From Azospirillum thermophilum (lineage in GTDB: Bacteria; Pseudomonadota; Alphaproteobacteria; Azospirillales; Azospirillaceae): 64,000 bases of DNA. The position numbers were made by a program, and so were the translations under genes. The stretch is from positions 2,474,984-2,538,983 of the forward strand of contig NZ_CP029353.1 of the NCBI RefSeq assembly GCF_003130795.1, read 5' to 3'. The first letter of the stretch is position 1. The number at the start of each line of letters is the position of its first letter. Under the pieces are notes generated by a model that was given only the letters and a program-made list of their open reading frames with translations, was not told the DNA's origin and did not search any database. Below, in pieces: positions 55,366 to 64,000 of the stretch.

Positions 55366-56250
55366 TTACTTGGCGATGTCTGTCAGGCCGACGCGGAACA
55401 GCCGCATCGCCAGCAGGATGAAGCCGATGCACAGCACCAGCAGGATGAAGGCGTAGGCCGCCCCCTGGTTCCAGTTCCCGCCTTCGAAGAACCAGTTGTA
55501 GATGATCTCGGTGAACCAGCGGCTGTTCGGCCCGCCCAGCAGGGCCGGAACGGCATAGCTGCCGGCCGCCAGCATGAAGGTCATGATGCAGCCGACCGCG
55601 ATGCCCGGCTTGGCGTGCGGGATGACGATGCGGCGGTGGATGCGCAGCCAGCCGGCGCCGAGGTCCCGCGCCGCCTCGATCTGGTTGCGGTCCAGCGATT
55701 CGATGGCGTTGTGGATGGGGAACACCATGAACAGGATGTAGACATAGACCATGCCTACGATGACCCCGGCATCGCCGCCGAGAAAGCGCTGCGGCTCGTC
55801 GGTCAGGCCCAGCGCCAGCAGGATGGCGTTCAGCGGCCCGTTGTAGGCGAGGATGATGTACCAGGCGAAGGTGCGCAGCAGCTCGTTGATCCAGAAGGGA
55901 ACGACCAGCATCAGGATGAACAGCGGAACCCGCCGCCGCGGCGCCACCTGCGCCAGATAGAAGGCGATGGGATAACAGACGACCAGCGTGGTCAGCGTCA
56001 CCAGCGCGCTCGCCCAGATCGTCTTGACGAAGATCGCCAGATGGATCTGGTTGGTCCACAAGGTGGCGTAGTTGCGCACCGTATAGACGTCCTCCGGCCC
56101 GCCGAGCCTGGCGGGCGGCAGCGACGGGCGGAAGGAGAAGTCCACCATCATCAGCTGCGGCAGCACGACCAGCAGGGCCAGCCAGACGGCGACCGCCAGC
56201 AGGATGATGCCCGTCAGCACCGGCCCGTAGCGGCGAAGGACCTCGCTCAT
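55366..56250 (-). CDS. potH: Polyamine-type ABC transporter permease (PotH/PotB-like)
   Basis: 294-aa inner-membrane permease. It has an N-terminal membrane segment, LMLVVPFWINELLRTFAWYI (typical of PotB/PotH) and the EAA loop EAARDLGAGWLRIHRRIVIP. It is 14 bases upstream of the second permease, so the two are co-transcribed. The ATG at 56250 is preferred; another lies ten codons upstream. Confidence 0.88.
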   Translation of the reverse strand: MSEVLRRYGPVLTGIILLAVAVWLALLVVLPQLMMVDFSFRPSLPPARLGGPEDVYTVRNYATLWTNQIHLAIFVKTIWASALVTLTTLVVCYPIAFYLAQVAPRRRVPLFILMLVVPFWINELLRTFAWYIILAYNGPLNAILLALGLTDEPQRFLGGDAGVIVGMVYVYILFMVFPIHNAIESLDRNQIEAARDLGAGWLRIHRRIVIPHAKPGIAVGCIMTFMLAAGSYAVPALLGGPNSRWFTEIIYNWFFEGGNWNQGAAYAFILLVLCIGFILLAMRLFRVGLTDIAK

Positions 56251-56367
56251 GCGCGCGCCATTCCGTTGGAGTGTCTGCAATCTCCGCTATCATGGGGGGC
56301 CGGCCGGCGCAAGCGCAGCCATATTTCATGTTTGCGAACCGGTTGCAGTACCGCCATAGTCCGCGTC

Positions 56368-56820
56368 ATGCAGCGGTTGCGGCGCCCCTCCGGTTTCGTT
56401 TGGGCAACGGCCTGGATGGCCGTGACGGTGCTGCTTGCCCATGCGCTGGTCGTGGGGTTCCACGTCCCGCCGGCGCTGCGCGCCCTTACCGCCCGTACGC
56501 TGCTGGCGACGGAGGCGGCGATCGCCGCCAGCTTCTGCCATGCCGGGGCGGCCGTCGCCGCCGATCATCAGGCGGAGCGGCATGCCGGCCCGGACGGTCC
56601 CGATCCCGATGAGCCGCCAGCCGACGCCGGCGACCACCTGAAGCGCTGCCCGGTCTGCCTGTCGCTGGCCGGGGCCAAGCTGCTGGGACCGGCCAACGCG
56701 CCGATGCTGCCGGCACCGCGGCTGATCGCCCGCGCCGATTTCCGATCCGGATCCGAAACGGTCCCGGATGGAAGGCGTGTTCTTCCCTATGCCGCACGGG
56801 CACCTCCGGCACCGGTCTGA
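56368..56820 (+). CDS. DUF2946-like protein with a Cys/His metal motif
   Basis: 150 aa. An N-terminal membrane segment (WATAWMAVTVLLAHALVVGF) is followed by ASFCHAG and later DHLKRCPVCLSLA, the pattern of DUF2946 proteins found beside copper uptake genes. The mature part is presumably periplasmic and could bind copper. It opens a plus-strand run with YcnI-like and CopCD-like genes. Confidence 0.7.
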   Translation: MQRLRRPSGFVWATAWMAVTVLLAHALVVGFHVPPALRALTARTLLATEAAIAASFCHAGAAVAADHQAERHAGPDGPDPDEPPADAGDHLKRCPVCLSLAGAKLLGPANAPMLPAPRLIARADFRSGSETVPDGRRVLPYAARAPPAPV

Positions 56821-56869
56821 CGTTCTCATTCCGAAACGAATCTTCGACCGTCTTTTTCCGGAGGACATG

Positions 56870-57394
56870 ATGTCCCGTATTCCGCGTGGCGCGCTGACTG
56901 CCGCCGCCCTGACCCTCTGCCTGCCCGCCCTCGCTCTCGCCCACGCCTCGCTGGAAAGCAAGCAGGCCCCCTCGGGCAGCTACTACAAGGCCGTGATCCG
57001 CATCGGCCATGGCTGCGACGGCAGCCCGACGACCGCCATCCGCGTGCGCGTACCGGACGGGGTGGTGGCGGTGAAGCCGATGCCCAAGTCCGGCTGGACC
57101 CTGAACACCGTCGAGGGCACCTACGCCACCCCCTATGAAAGCCACGGCAAGACCATCACCAAGGGGGTCACCGAGGTGCAGTGGACCGGCGGCAGCCTGC
57201 CGGACGGCTGGTATGACGAGTTCGTCTTCCAGGCCAAGCTGCCGGAGAAGCCGGCCGGCACCATTCTCCATTTCCCCATCGTCCAGGAATGCGAAAAGGG
57301 CGTGCATCGCTGGATCGAGATCCCGGAGCCGGGCAGGAAGGCCGACGACTACAAGGAGCCGGCGCCGAGCGTCACCCTGACGTCGAAGCCCTGA
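56870..57394 (+). CDS. YcnI-like (DUF1775) copper-binding protein
   Basis: 174 aa. A signal peptide ends near ALALA; the mature protein begins with His (HASLESKQAPSGSYYKA). N-terminal His and a conserved Trp bind copper in YcnI. GGAGGACATG precedes the ATG at 56870; one codon earlier is possible. It is directly upstream of the CopCD-like gene, its usual partner. Confidence 0.9.
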   Translation: MSRIPRGALTAAALTLCLPALALAHASLESKQAPSGSYYKAVIRIGHGCDGSPTTAIRVRVPDGVVAVKPMPKSGWTLNTVEGTYATPYESHGKTITKGVTEVQWTGGSLPDGWYDEFVFQAKLPEKPAGTILHFPIVQECEKGVHRWIEIPEPGRKADDYKEPAPSVTLTSKP

Positions 57395-57410
57395 TCGGAA
57401 CGGTCCCGGA

Positions 57411-59054
57411 ATGACCATCCGGAGGATCCTGCGCGCCGCAGCGATCCTGGCCGCCCTGCTGCTGCCCGGCAGCGGGGCGGCCCTCGCCCATGCGGTGCTG
57501 GTCGAGTCCGTGCCGGCCGACGGCACGCGGGTTGATGCACCGCCCAGTGATGTGCGTCTACGCTTCAACGAGCCGGTGAGCCCGGTCGCCGTCACCGCCA
57601 TCGCTCCCGGCGGCAAGACCGTTCCGCTCCCGGAAGGACGCGTGGAGGACGAAACGCTGCATGTTCCCCTGCCGCCGGACGCCACGGCGGGAACCTGGCT
57701 GGTCAGCTACCGCGTCACCTCCGCCGACGGGCACCCGGTGGCAGGCTCCATCCTCTTCGGGATCGGGACGTCGCCGGACCAGTCGGTGGCCCGGCAGCAG
57801 GAGGGGCGGAACGCGACGCTCCTGGCGGCGCTCGCCGCCCGGGCGGTTCATTACGGCAGCCTGCTCGCGGCACTGGGCGGCGGCCTCTTCCTGCTTGCGG
57901 TCCGGCCGGAGCGCGCGGAGGTGCAACGGGCCGTGCGGCGGGGCCAGGTGCTGGTGACCGCGTTGGCCGCTTTCGCGGTGATCGCCAATCTCGGACTGGC
58001 GGGAGCAGTGCTGCAGGGAGCATCGCCCGCCGCCCTTCTGACGGACGGAAGCTGGATCGCCGGTCTTGCCAGCAGCACCGGGGTGAGCAGTGCGATCGCG
58101 CTGGCCGGGCTTCTGCTTCTTGCCGCGGGCTACAGCTCCGGCAGCCGGGCGGCCCTGGCGCTCGGCGCGCTGGTCGCCACAGCGGCGCTGGCCGCCACCG
58201 GACATGCGGCCACCGCACCGCCGCGCTGGGCCAGCGCACCGCTGGTCGTGCTGCATGGCCTCGCGGCCGGTTTCTGGCTCGGCGCCCTCTGGCCGCTGCT
58301 GGTGATCCTGAGGCGGTGCCCGCGGGGCGAGGCGGCGCTGCTGGTCCGCCGCTTCTCGGCTTGGGCGCTGGCCGCCGTCGCCCTGCTGACCGTCGCCGGA
58401 GCCGGCCTCAGCCTGCTGCAGATCCCCTCGGCCGGGGCGGTCGCCCCGACGCTCTACGGCCAGCTCTGGCTGACCAAGCTGGTCGCGGTGGCGGCCCTGC
58501 TGGCGCTCGCCGCCTACAACAGGTTTCGCCTCACCCCGGCGCTGGACCGGGCGGACGGGGTGGGCCGGCTGGGCGGCAGCATCCGGACGGAGCTGGTCAC
58601 CATGGGTGTCGTGCTCGTGCTGACCGCCGGGCTGGGCACCACGCCCCCGCCCCGCACACTGGCGGGGGCGGAGCCTTCCGGTTCGCCTGCCGGCGCCTCT
58701 ACGCCCGGCACTGCCGCTCGGCCCGCCGGATTCGCCCTGGCGACGCAGCAGCAGGGGCGGACCCTGGTGGTGGAGGCGGTGCCGGCACGCATCGGGCGCA
58801 ACAGCCTGACCATCCACCTCGCGGGGCCGGACGGCATGCCGCTGTCGCCCAAGGAGGTGACGGCAGAGCTGTCGCTGCCCAGCGCCGGGGTGGAGCCGGT
58901 GGCCCGTCCGCTCACCTCCGCCGGACCGGGCATCTACCGGCTGGACCCGCTGGAGCTTCCGGCCGCCGGCGATTGGTCGCTGCGGCTCGATGTGCTGGTG
59001 GACGACTTCGACAAGGCGATCCTGCGCGTCACGCTTCCGGTGGGCGGGCCTTAA
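57411..59054 (+). CDS. CopC-CopD fusion with a C-terminal FixH/YtkA-like domain
   Basis: 547 aa. The signal peptide is followed by a CopC domain (mature N-terminus HAVLVESVPADGTRVD with the copper His, later ADGHPVAGS), then CopD with about eight membrane segments (AVHYGSLLAALGGGLF and others), then a periplasmic beta domain (about residues 435-547) like YtkA/FixH. It imports or delivers copper. It converges with potA and overlaps its end by four bases. Confidence 0.92.
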   Translation: MTIRRILRAAAILAALLLPGSGAALAHAVLVESVPADGTRVDAPPSDVRLRFNEPVSPVAVTAIAPGGKTVPLPEGRVEDETLHVPLPPDATAGTWLVSYRVTSADGHPVAGSILFGIGTSPDQSVARQQEGRNATLLAALAARAVHYGSLLAALGGGLFLLAVRPERAEVQRAVRRGQVLVTALAAFAVIANLGLAGAVLQGASPAALLTDGSWIAGLASSTGVSSAIALAGLLLLAAGYSSGSRAALALGALVATAALAATGHAATAPPRWASAPLVVLHGLAAGFWLGALWPLLVILRRCPRGEAALLVRRFSAWALAAVALLTVAGAGLSLLQIPSAGAVAPTLYGQLWLTKLVAVAALLALAAYNRFRLTPALDRADGVGRLGGSIRTELVTMGVVLVLTAGLGTTPPPRTLAGAEPSGSPAGASTPGTAARPAGFALATQQQGRTLVVEAVPARIGRNSLTIHLAGPDGMPLSPKEVTAELSLPSAGVEPVARPLTSAGPGIYRLDPLELPAAGDWSLRLDVLVDDFDKAILRVTLPVGGP

Positions 59055-60127
59055 CCGGTCGCCGCCGGCGGCAGCACCACGGCGTCGGCGGCGCGGAAGC
59101 CGACGCGGGCCGGCTCGCCGGGAACGAAGGCCGGCTCGCCACCGAGATGCGGCACCTGGATGGTGATCCCGCCGTCGAGGAAGGCGTTGATGAAGGCCCC
59201 CTCGAAGTCGCGATGGCTGACGCGGGCCTCCAGCACATTGTCCGGCAGCCCGCCGTCCCGGCTTTCCGTACACAGCCGCTCCGGCCGGACGAACAGCGTC
59301 GCCCGGTCCCCCGCGGCCAGCCCCCGCGGGTTTCGTCCGCGCAAGGGGCCATGGGCGGTATCCAGAACGGCCCACCCGTCGCCGGCCTGCGACACGGTGC
59401 CGGGAAAGCGGTTCGTCTCTCCGACGAAGGAGGCGACGAAGGCCGTTTCCGGATGGTCGTAGATGGTCTGCCCGTCGCCCACCTGCTCCAGCACGCCGCG
59501 CGACATCACGCCGATCCGGTCGGACATGGTCAGCGCCTCGCCCTGGTCGTGGGTGATGTAGATGAAGGTGACGCCGGTGCGCTTCTGCAACTCGCGGAGT
59601 TCCGCCCGCATGTGCTGGCGGAGCTTGAGGTCGAGCGCCGACAGCGGCTCGTCCAGCAGCAGGACGGCCGGCTCGACCGCCAGCGCGCGGGCGATGGCGA
59701 TGCGCTGGCGCTGACCACCCGACAGGTCGGTGACGCGCTTGTCCGCCGTATCGGGTAACGCCACCAGTTCCAGCAGTTCGCGCACCCGCTTCCTGCGGTC
59801 GGCGGCGGGGACCCCGCGTACCTCCAGCCCGAAGGCGATGTTCTCCGCCACCGTCATCAGCGGGAACAGGGCGAGGTTCTGGAAGATCAGCGCGGTCGGC
59901 CGCCTGTTGGGGCCGATGCCGCGCATGTCGCGCCCGCCGATGCGGATGGCGCCGTCCGTGGGATCCATGAAGCCGGAGATCATGCGCAGGATCGTCGTCT
60001 TCCCGCAGCCCGAGGGGCCGAGGAAGCTGAAGAACTCGCCCGCGCCGATGGTCAGGCTGACATCGCGGACGGCAACCGTATCGCCGAACCGCATGGTGAC
60101 GGAGTCAAGCTGGACGTCCTGGCTCAT
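59051..60127 (-). CDS. potA: Polyamine-type ABC transporter ATP-binding protein
   Basis: 358 aa. Walker A GPSGCGKTTILRMI, signature LSGGQRQRIAIARALA and Walker B VLLLDEPLSALD are followed by a C-terminal TOBE domain. It powers the PotH/PotI-like permeases. A hairpin separates it from the binding-protein gene upstream. Confidence 0.92.
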   Translation of the reverse strand: MSQDVQLDSVTMRFGDTVAVRDVSLTIGAGEFFSFLGPSGCGKTTILRMISGFMDPTDGAIRIGGRDMRGIGPNRRPTALIFQNLALFPLMTVAENIAFGLEVRGVPAADRRKRVRELLELVALPDTADKRVTDLSGGQRQRIAIARALAVEPAVLLLDEPLSALDLKLRQHMRAELRELQKRTGVTFIYITHDQGEALTMSDRIGVMSRGVLEQVGDGQTIYDHPETAFVASFVGETNRFPGTVSQAGDGWAVLDTAHGPLRGRNPRGLAAGDRATLFVRPERLCTESRDGGLPDNVLEARVSHRDFEGAFINAFLDGGITIQVPHLGGEPAFVPGEPARVGFRAADAVVLPPAATG

Positions 60128-60143
60128 GATCCTCCCGTGGGTC

Positions 60144-60169
60144 TCCCCTCCCCGGCCGCCGGGAGGGGA
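60144..60169 (-). other. Intercistronic hairpin between potD and potA
   Basis: TCCCCTCCC (60144-60152) and GGGAGGGGA (60161-60169) form a perfect 9-bp stem with a short loop, eight bases past the potD stop. Its place mirrors the pstS-pstC hairpin and may keep the binding protein in excess. Confidence 0.55.
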
Positions 60170-60176
60170 CTCCAGC

Positions 60177-61361
60177 TTACGCCGCCAGGAAGCGGTCCTG
60201 ATACTCGTTCCGGATGGAAACGTACCAGGCTTCCTGGATCGGCCACCACCACAGCTTCTGCAGCGCGTCGCCCGGATAGGCGTCGGCGAAGAACTGCTTG
60301 TTCAGGTCGGACAGATGCGCCTCCGCCCCGACCGCGGTGCTGGAGATGCCGGAATGGTTGGTGTAGAGCGCACCGGCCTCCGGCGTGTAGAACCAGTTGA
60401 TCCAGGCGTAGGCGTTCTCCAGGTTCTCCGCCTTCTTCGGGATGGCGAAGCCTTCCATCCAGGCCAGCGCGCCTTCCTTGGGGGCGATGAAGCGCACCGG
60501 CAGCCCTTCCTTGCGCAGAGCCACGGCGCTGCTGTCCCAGGTCTGGCCGATGACGCAGCCGTTGGTGCGGAAGGCGCCCTGCGCCTCGTTCTCGTTGGTC
60601 CAGAACTGGGCGACCGACTTCTTGTTGGCGGCCGCCACCTTCAGGATGGCGTCGAAGTTGGCCCGCGCCTTCGCCTCGTCCTTGAACTGCTCGCGGACCG
60701 GGTGCGGCAGCTTGCCCTGGCTTTCCAGCCACAGCGCGATGCCGATCAGCGAGGAGTGGCCGCGCACGGTCACCTTGCCGGCGTGCTCCGGCTTCCACAG
60801 GTCGCCGTAGCTGGCCTCGCCATACTTCAGCGGCGCCTTCTTCATGTCGTAGGCCAACGCCTCGGTTCCCCAGTCGGCCGGCGCGAAATAGCGCTTGCCG
60901 CCGACCACGCCGCCCATGCCGGCGGACCCGTCGACCGACGACTTCAGGCAGCCGTCCCACTTCACCTTCGACTCGTCGAGCGGCTGCACGAGGTCGAACT
61001 CGACATAGTTCGGCACGCGGTCGACGGTCGGATGGATGATGTCGAATCCGGCCCCCCCGGTCGCCTTGAGCTGGTTCAGCAGTTCGTCGTTGGTGCCGTA
61101 CTCGGTGAGCGTCGCCTTGATGCCGGTCTTCTTCTCGAAGTCGGCCAGCATCTCCGGGCTGATGTAGCCGGCCCAGGAGAAGACCTTGACCGTGCCGGAG
61201 GCGGCGTGCCCCTCGCGCAGCACCCAGGGGCCGGCGGCGGCGATGCCGGCGACGGCGGCGCCGCTCTTCAGCAGGACGCGGCGGGTGAAGCTCTTGGCGG
61301 CGCGCTGGGTCTCGGCGCTCGACCGCTGTTCGGCGGAGAGGACGGTATCGGTCTTGGTCAT
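60177..61361 (-). CDS. potD: Polyamine-type ABC transporter substrate-binding protein (Tat-like signal)
   Basis: 394 aa. The N-terminus has a twin-arginine-like signal (FTRRVLLKSG followed by a hydrophobic stretch), so export in folded form is likely. The fold signature VKVFSWAGYISPEMLADFEKKTG is typical of PotD/PotF. Putrescine or spermidine is the usual ligand, but related proteins bind other cations. First gene of the split pot locus. Confidence 0.9.
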   Translation of the reverse strand: MTKTDTVLSAEQRSSAETQRAAKSFTRRVLLKSGAAVAGIAAAGPWVLREGHAASGTVKVFSWAGYISPEMLADFEKKTGIKATLTEYGTNDELLNQLKATGGAGFDIIHPTVDRVPNYVEFDLVQPLDESKVKWDGCLKSSVDGSAGMGGVVGGKRYFAPADWGTEALAYDMKKAPLKYGEASYGDLWKPEHAGKVTVRGHSSLIGIALWLESQGKLPHPVREQFKDEAKARANFDAILKVAAANKKSVAQFWTNENEAQGAFRTNGCVIGQTWDSSAVALRKEGLPVRFIAPKEGALAWMEGFAIPKKAENLENAYAWINWFYTPEAGALYTNHSGISSTAVGAEAHLSDLNKQFFADAYPGDALQKLWWWPIQEAWYVSIRNEYQDRFLAA

Positions 61362-61568
61362 GGCGTCCGTGCTTCCCTGTTTCCCGATTGGTTCCGGTTG
61401 CCCATGGAACGGCGGGGGCAGACAACGGCCCCGCTCGTGCCGGAAGTTTGCCCAAGAAAACCACAGCCCGTCCACGGGACATGCGGGAGCGCCGGCAAAA
61501 CTTCACGGATCTGTCAGGAATCCGAAATTTCGGAAGGGTCGGCCGAACCGGGGTAACGCAGCGTCCGC

Positions 61569-62525
61569 CTACATGACGTAGAAGCGCGCCTTGATGACGA
61601 CCCCGTCGCCGCCGCAGACGACCGTGCGGTTGCGGCCGCTGCGCTTGGCGAAATAGAGCGACTCGTCGGCCTTCGCCAGCAGGTCGGCCACCGACTCGGC
61701 CCCTTGAGCGGCGCAGACCCCGACACTGACGGTGAAGGAGAAGCTGTGGCCGTCCGGCCGCTCCGCCAGCAGGCCGGCGGTGGAACGCCGCACCTCCTCC
61801 ACCCGTGCGATCACCCGCTCCAGGTCGGCGGCGGGCAGGGCCATGCAGAACTCCTCGCCGCCCAGCCGGCCGAGGATGCCCCCCGGCGGCAGGTGGTCGC
61901 GGGCGTTGGCGGCGAACAGCTTCAGCGCCAGATCGCCGTTGCTGTGGCCATGGGTGTCGTTGATTGCCTTGAAATGGTCGATGTCGAACATGGCGATCGC
62001 CAGCGGCTCGTCCTGCCGCCCGGCGCGGTGGTGCATCTGCTCCAGCCGCTCCATGAAGTGGCGGCGGTTCAGGACGCCGGTCAGATAGTCGGTGCACAGC
62101 ATCTCCGCCATGGCGCGATGCGTGCGGGTGATGCGCTCACCGGCCCGGACGCGGGCGCGCAGCATGGGCAGGTCGATGGGCTTGGTCAGGAACTCGTCCG
62201 CCCCGGCGTCGAACGCCTCGATCCGCCGCTGGATGTCGGCGTCGGACGTCATCAGGATGCAGAAGGTCCGGTGCTGGTCGTCGTCGGCACGGACGCTCCA
62301 GCACAGTTCCAGCCCGTCCATCCGCGGCATCTCCAGGTCCGTGATCAGGACATGCACGTCCTCGGTCCGGTAGATCGCCAGCGCCTCCGCCCCGTCATGG
62401 GCCAGGAGAATGCGATAGCCGTGCCGCTCCAGGTGGTCCCGGATCAGCTCCCGCACAGTCTGGGAGTCGTCCACGACCAGGACGCTCGCCTCCTGTGATG
62501 TGCCGGAAGGGGCTTTCTCGCTCAT
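61569..62525 (-). CDS. Response regulator with GGDEF domain (diguanylate cyclase)
   Basis: 318 aa. An N-terminal receiver (Asp in VHVLITDLEMPRMDG, Lys in FLTKPIDLP) is followed by a diguanylate cyclase domain with the active-site loop GRLGGEEF and substrate residues FDIDHFKAINDTHGH. The inhibitory RxxD site just before the active loop is absent, so feedback by cyclic di-GMP is not expected. It probably makes cyclic di-GMP on phosphorylation. It lies between dnaA and potD, same strand. Confidence 0.92.
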   Translation of the reverse strand: MSEKAPSGTSQEASVLVVDDSQTVRELIRDHLERHGYRILLAHDGAEALAIYRTEDVHVLITDLEMPRMDGLELCWSVRADDDQHRTFCILMTSDADIQRRIEAFDAGADEFLTKPIDLPMLRARVRAGERITRTHRAMAEMLCTDYLTGVLNRRHFMERLEQMHHRAGRQDEPLAIAMFDIDHFKAINDTHGHSNGDLALKLFAANARDHLPPGGILGRLGGEEFCMALPAADLERVIARVEEVRRSTAGLLAERPDGHSFSFTVSVGVCAAQGAESVADLLAKADESLYFAKRSGRNRTVVCGGDGVVIKARFYVM

Positions 62526-62616
62526 CCCGGCGTTATTGCATAAAACTTTACGGAAGTCATATCCCGCGCGAGGGAGCGGCAATCTGCCTCTGCCCCGGCC
62601 GCGGCGGCCTTCGGGC

Positions 62617-64000
62617 TCAGCTCTCCAGCATGCGGCGGAGAAGCTCGATATCCTCGGCGAAGGAGGGATCGCTCGCCCGCAGTTCCTCCACCTTCTTCAC
62701 CGCATGCATCACGGTGGTGTGGTCGCGCCCGCCGAACTTGCGCCCGATCTCCGGCAGGGAGCGGGCGGTGAGCTGCTTGGCGAGATACATGGCGACCTGC
62801 CGCGGCCGGGCCACCGCGCGGGCGCGGCGGGCGGAGTGCATGTCGGCGACGCGGATGTTGAAGTGCTCCGCCACCCGCTTCTGGATCTCGTCGATGGTGA
62901 TGCGGCGGTCGTTGGCGCGCAGCAGGTCGTGCAGCACCTCCTGCGTCGACTCGAGCGTGATGGCGCGGCCGACCAGTTCGGAGTGGGCGACGATGCGGTT
63001 CAGCGCCCCTTCCAGCTCGCGCACGTTGGAGGTGATCTTGTGCGCCAGGAACTCCAGTACCTTCAGCGGGATGTTGGCGTTCAGCGCATCCGCCTTGGCC
63101 TGCAGGATGCCGAGCCGCAGCTCGTAGGTGGTCGGGTGGATGTCCGCCACCAGCCCCCAGCCGAGGCGGGAGCGCAGCCGCTCCTCCATGCCCTCCAGGT
63201 CGGACGGGCTCTTGTCGGCGGAGATGACCACCTGCCGGTTCTGGTCGACCAGCGCGTTGAAGGTGTGGAAGAACTCCTCCTGGGTGCTGTCCTTGCCGCT
63301 GATGAACTGGACGTCGTCGATCATCAGCACGTCCACCGAGCGGAACTGCTGCTTGAAGGCCATGGTGTCCTTGAAGCGCAGCGCGCGGATGAACTGGTAC
63401 ATGAACTTCTCGGCCGACAGGTAGATGACCTTGCGGTTCGGGTCGTTCTTGCGGATCTGCCAGGCCAGCGCATGCATCAGGTGGGTCTTGCCCAGCCCGA
63501 CGCCGCCATAGAGGAACAGCGGGTTGAAGGTGACGGCGGTGGCGTCGGCGACCCGCCGGGCGGCGGCGTGCGCCAGCTCGTTCGGCTTGCCGACCACGAA
63601 ATTCTCGAAGGTGAATCGCGGATCGAGCGGCGCCGAGATGTCGGTGCGGTCCTCCAGGACCGAGGCGACCGCGGTCGGCGATTCGTCCGACGCGCCATAG
63701 GGCGGCGGCGCATAGGCCGACCCGCCATAGCCGGGAGGCGCATAGGCGGGCTCGGGCGACGGGCGGACGGGACGCGGCGGCGGCACGGCCACCGGCTCGT
63801 CGATCACCTGCAGGTCGGAGTCGTCATTGTCGGCGGCCATCACCGGCGGCGGGCTGGTCGAGGCGACGACGACGTCGATGGACTGGACCTCGGGGTTCTC
63901 CCCGGCCCACAGAGCGCGGATGCGATCGGCATAATGGGTCAGCACCCAGTCGCGCATGAAGCGCGTGGGCACGACGATGGACACCTCGCCGCCCTTGATG
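62617..64000 (-). CDS. dnaA: Chromosomal replication initiator DnaA (partial, runs off right edge)
   Basis: The C-terminal 460 residues are present; the start is beyond the window. The N-terminal domain I end and a long Pro-rich linker ([14 protein letters not shown]...) lead to the AAA+ core (Walker [10 protein letters not shown], Walker B LMIDDVQF) and the DnaA-box binding domain IV with [15 protein letters not shown]. It opens DNA at the origin. No cluster of DnaA boxes was noticed in this window, so oriC is probably elsewhere. Confidence 0.97.
   Translation of the reverse strand, partial: IKGGEVSIVVPTRFMRDWVLTHYADRIRALWAGENPEVQSIDVVVASTSPPPVMAADNDDSDLQVIDEPVAVPPPRPVRPSPEPAYAPPGYGGSAYAPPPYGASDESPTAVASVLEDRTDISAPLDPRFTFENFVVGKPNELAHAAARRVADATAVTFNPLFLYGGVGLGKTHLMHALAWQIRKNDPNRKVIYLSAEKFMYQFIRALRFKDTMAFKQQFRSVDVLMIDDVQFISGKDSTQEEFFHTFNALVDQNRQVVISADKSPSDLEGMEERLRSRLGWGLVADIHPTTYELRLGILQAKADALNANIPLKVLEFLAHKITSNVRELEGALNRIVAHSELVGRAITLESTQEVLHDLLRANDRRITIDEIQKRVAEHFNIRVADMHSARRARAVARPRQVAMYLAKQLTARSLPEIGRKFGGRDHTTVMHAVKKVEELRASDPSFAEDIELLRRMLES

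Noticed and set aside
62526..62616. Replication origin beside dnaA
   Set aside because: No cluster of TTATNCACA boxes or AT-rich unwinding stretch is present in the gap or nearby.

Overview
The window is a GC-rich (about 70% by eye) chromosomal segment of an alphaproteobacterium. It most resembles Azospirillum or a close Rhodospirillales relative. The basis is overall protein character and gene content: a sigma-54-type promoter before amtB, a ccoNOQP-ccoGHIS block next to an Fnr gene, an ECF41-type sigma factor, a long-form PstA/PstC system, Pho and Pot ABC systems, and dnaA at the right edge. The taxonomic call is an inference. No CRISPR array, rRNA, tRNA, transposase or prophage was seen.

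Layout. 0-1.6 kb (minus): glgC then glgA, glycogen synthesis. 2.0-3.7 kb (plus): amtB with a sigma-54-like promoter, a structured leader and a terminator. 3.7-6.3 kb (minus): a CBS-domain histidine kinase and a transglutaminase-like protease. 6.4-8.7 kb (plus): a Fur-family regulator, a small coiled-coil protein, a HAD-IB phosphatase and a degenerate receiver protein. 8.7-12.6 kb (minus): ECF41 sigma factor with its carboxymuconolactone decarboxylase partner, a moeB/DsrE-like/small-protein operon, and an unknown tandem beta-domain protein. 12.9-16.1 kb (minus): cysK, an Rrf2 regulator, dut and coaBC. 16.4-20.0 kb: a sigma-54 activator, a cold-shock protein, a REC-Hpt protein and a SAM hydrolase. 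20.0-27.2 kb (minus): phoR, pstSCAB and phoB with a three-repeat Pho box and no phoU. 27.3-30.5 kb (minus): maeB and a creatininase-family hydrolase. 30.8-37.2 kb: comM-like ATPase, a small HhH protein, a secreted alpha/beta hydrolase, a cluster of tiny genes with a MarR-like regulator, a P1-family peptidase and an Fnr-type regulator. 37.3-45.6 kb (minus): the complete cbb3 oxidase system. 45.8-54.5 kb: GNAT-like protein, RlmI-like methyltransferase, pentapeptide-repeat protein, macro-domain protein plus ppa, a YejA-like binding protein, an RlmD/RumA-type methyltransferase, a thioesterase and a small acidic protein. 54.5-61.4 kb: a polyamine-type ABC system (potD-potA ... potH-potI, minus) interrupted by a plus-strand copper-handling block. 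61.6-64.0 kb (minus): a PleD-like GGDEF response regulator and dnaA.

Two features run through the whole window. First, seven genes (glgC, the CBS kinase, the HAD phosphatase, the alpha/beta hydrolase, the MarR-like gene, probably ccoI, and ccoN) are each broken by one missing base, and each is restored by adding a single G or C to a G/C run. This looks like homopolymer undercalling rather than biological decay, so those genes are annotated as whole. Second, regulators sit beside their likely targets. Fnr is next to cco, with one good and one degenerate anaerobox ahead of the two cco transcription units. PhoB/PhoR flank pst with a Pho box. ECF41 sits with its partner and a matching promoter. 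Rrf2 precedes cysK with a perfect palindrome between them.

No single large new system is evident. The best candidates for something undescribed are the unknown tandem beta-domain protein (11857-12642), the small-gene cluster at 34.4-35.4 kb, the nested operator ahead of maeB, the large inverted repeat at 30668-30722, and the copper block inside the pot locus.
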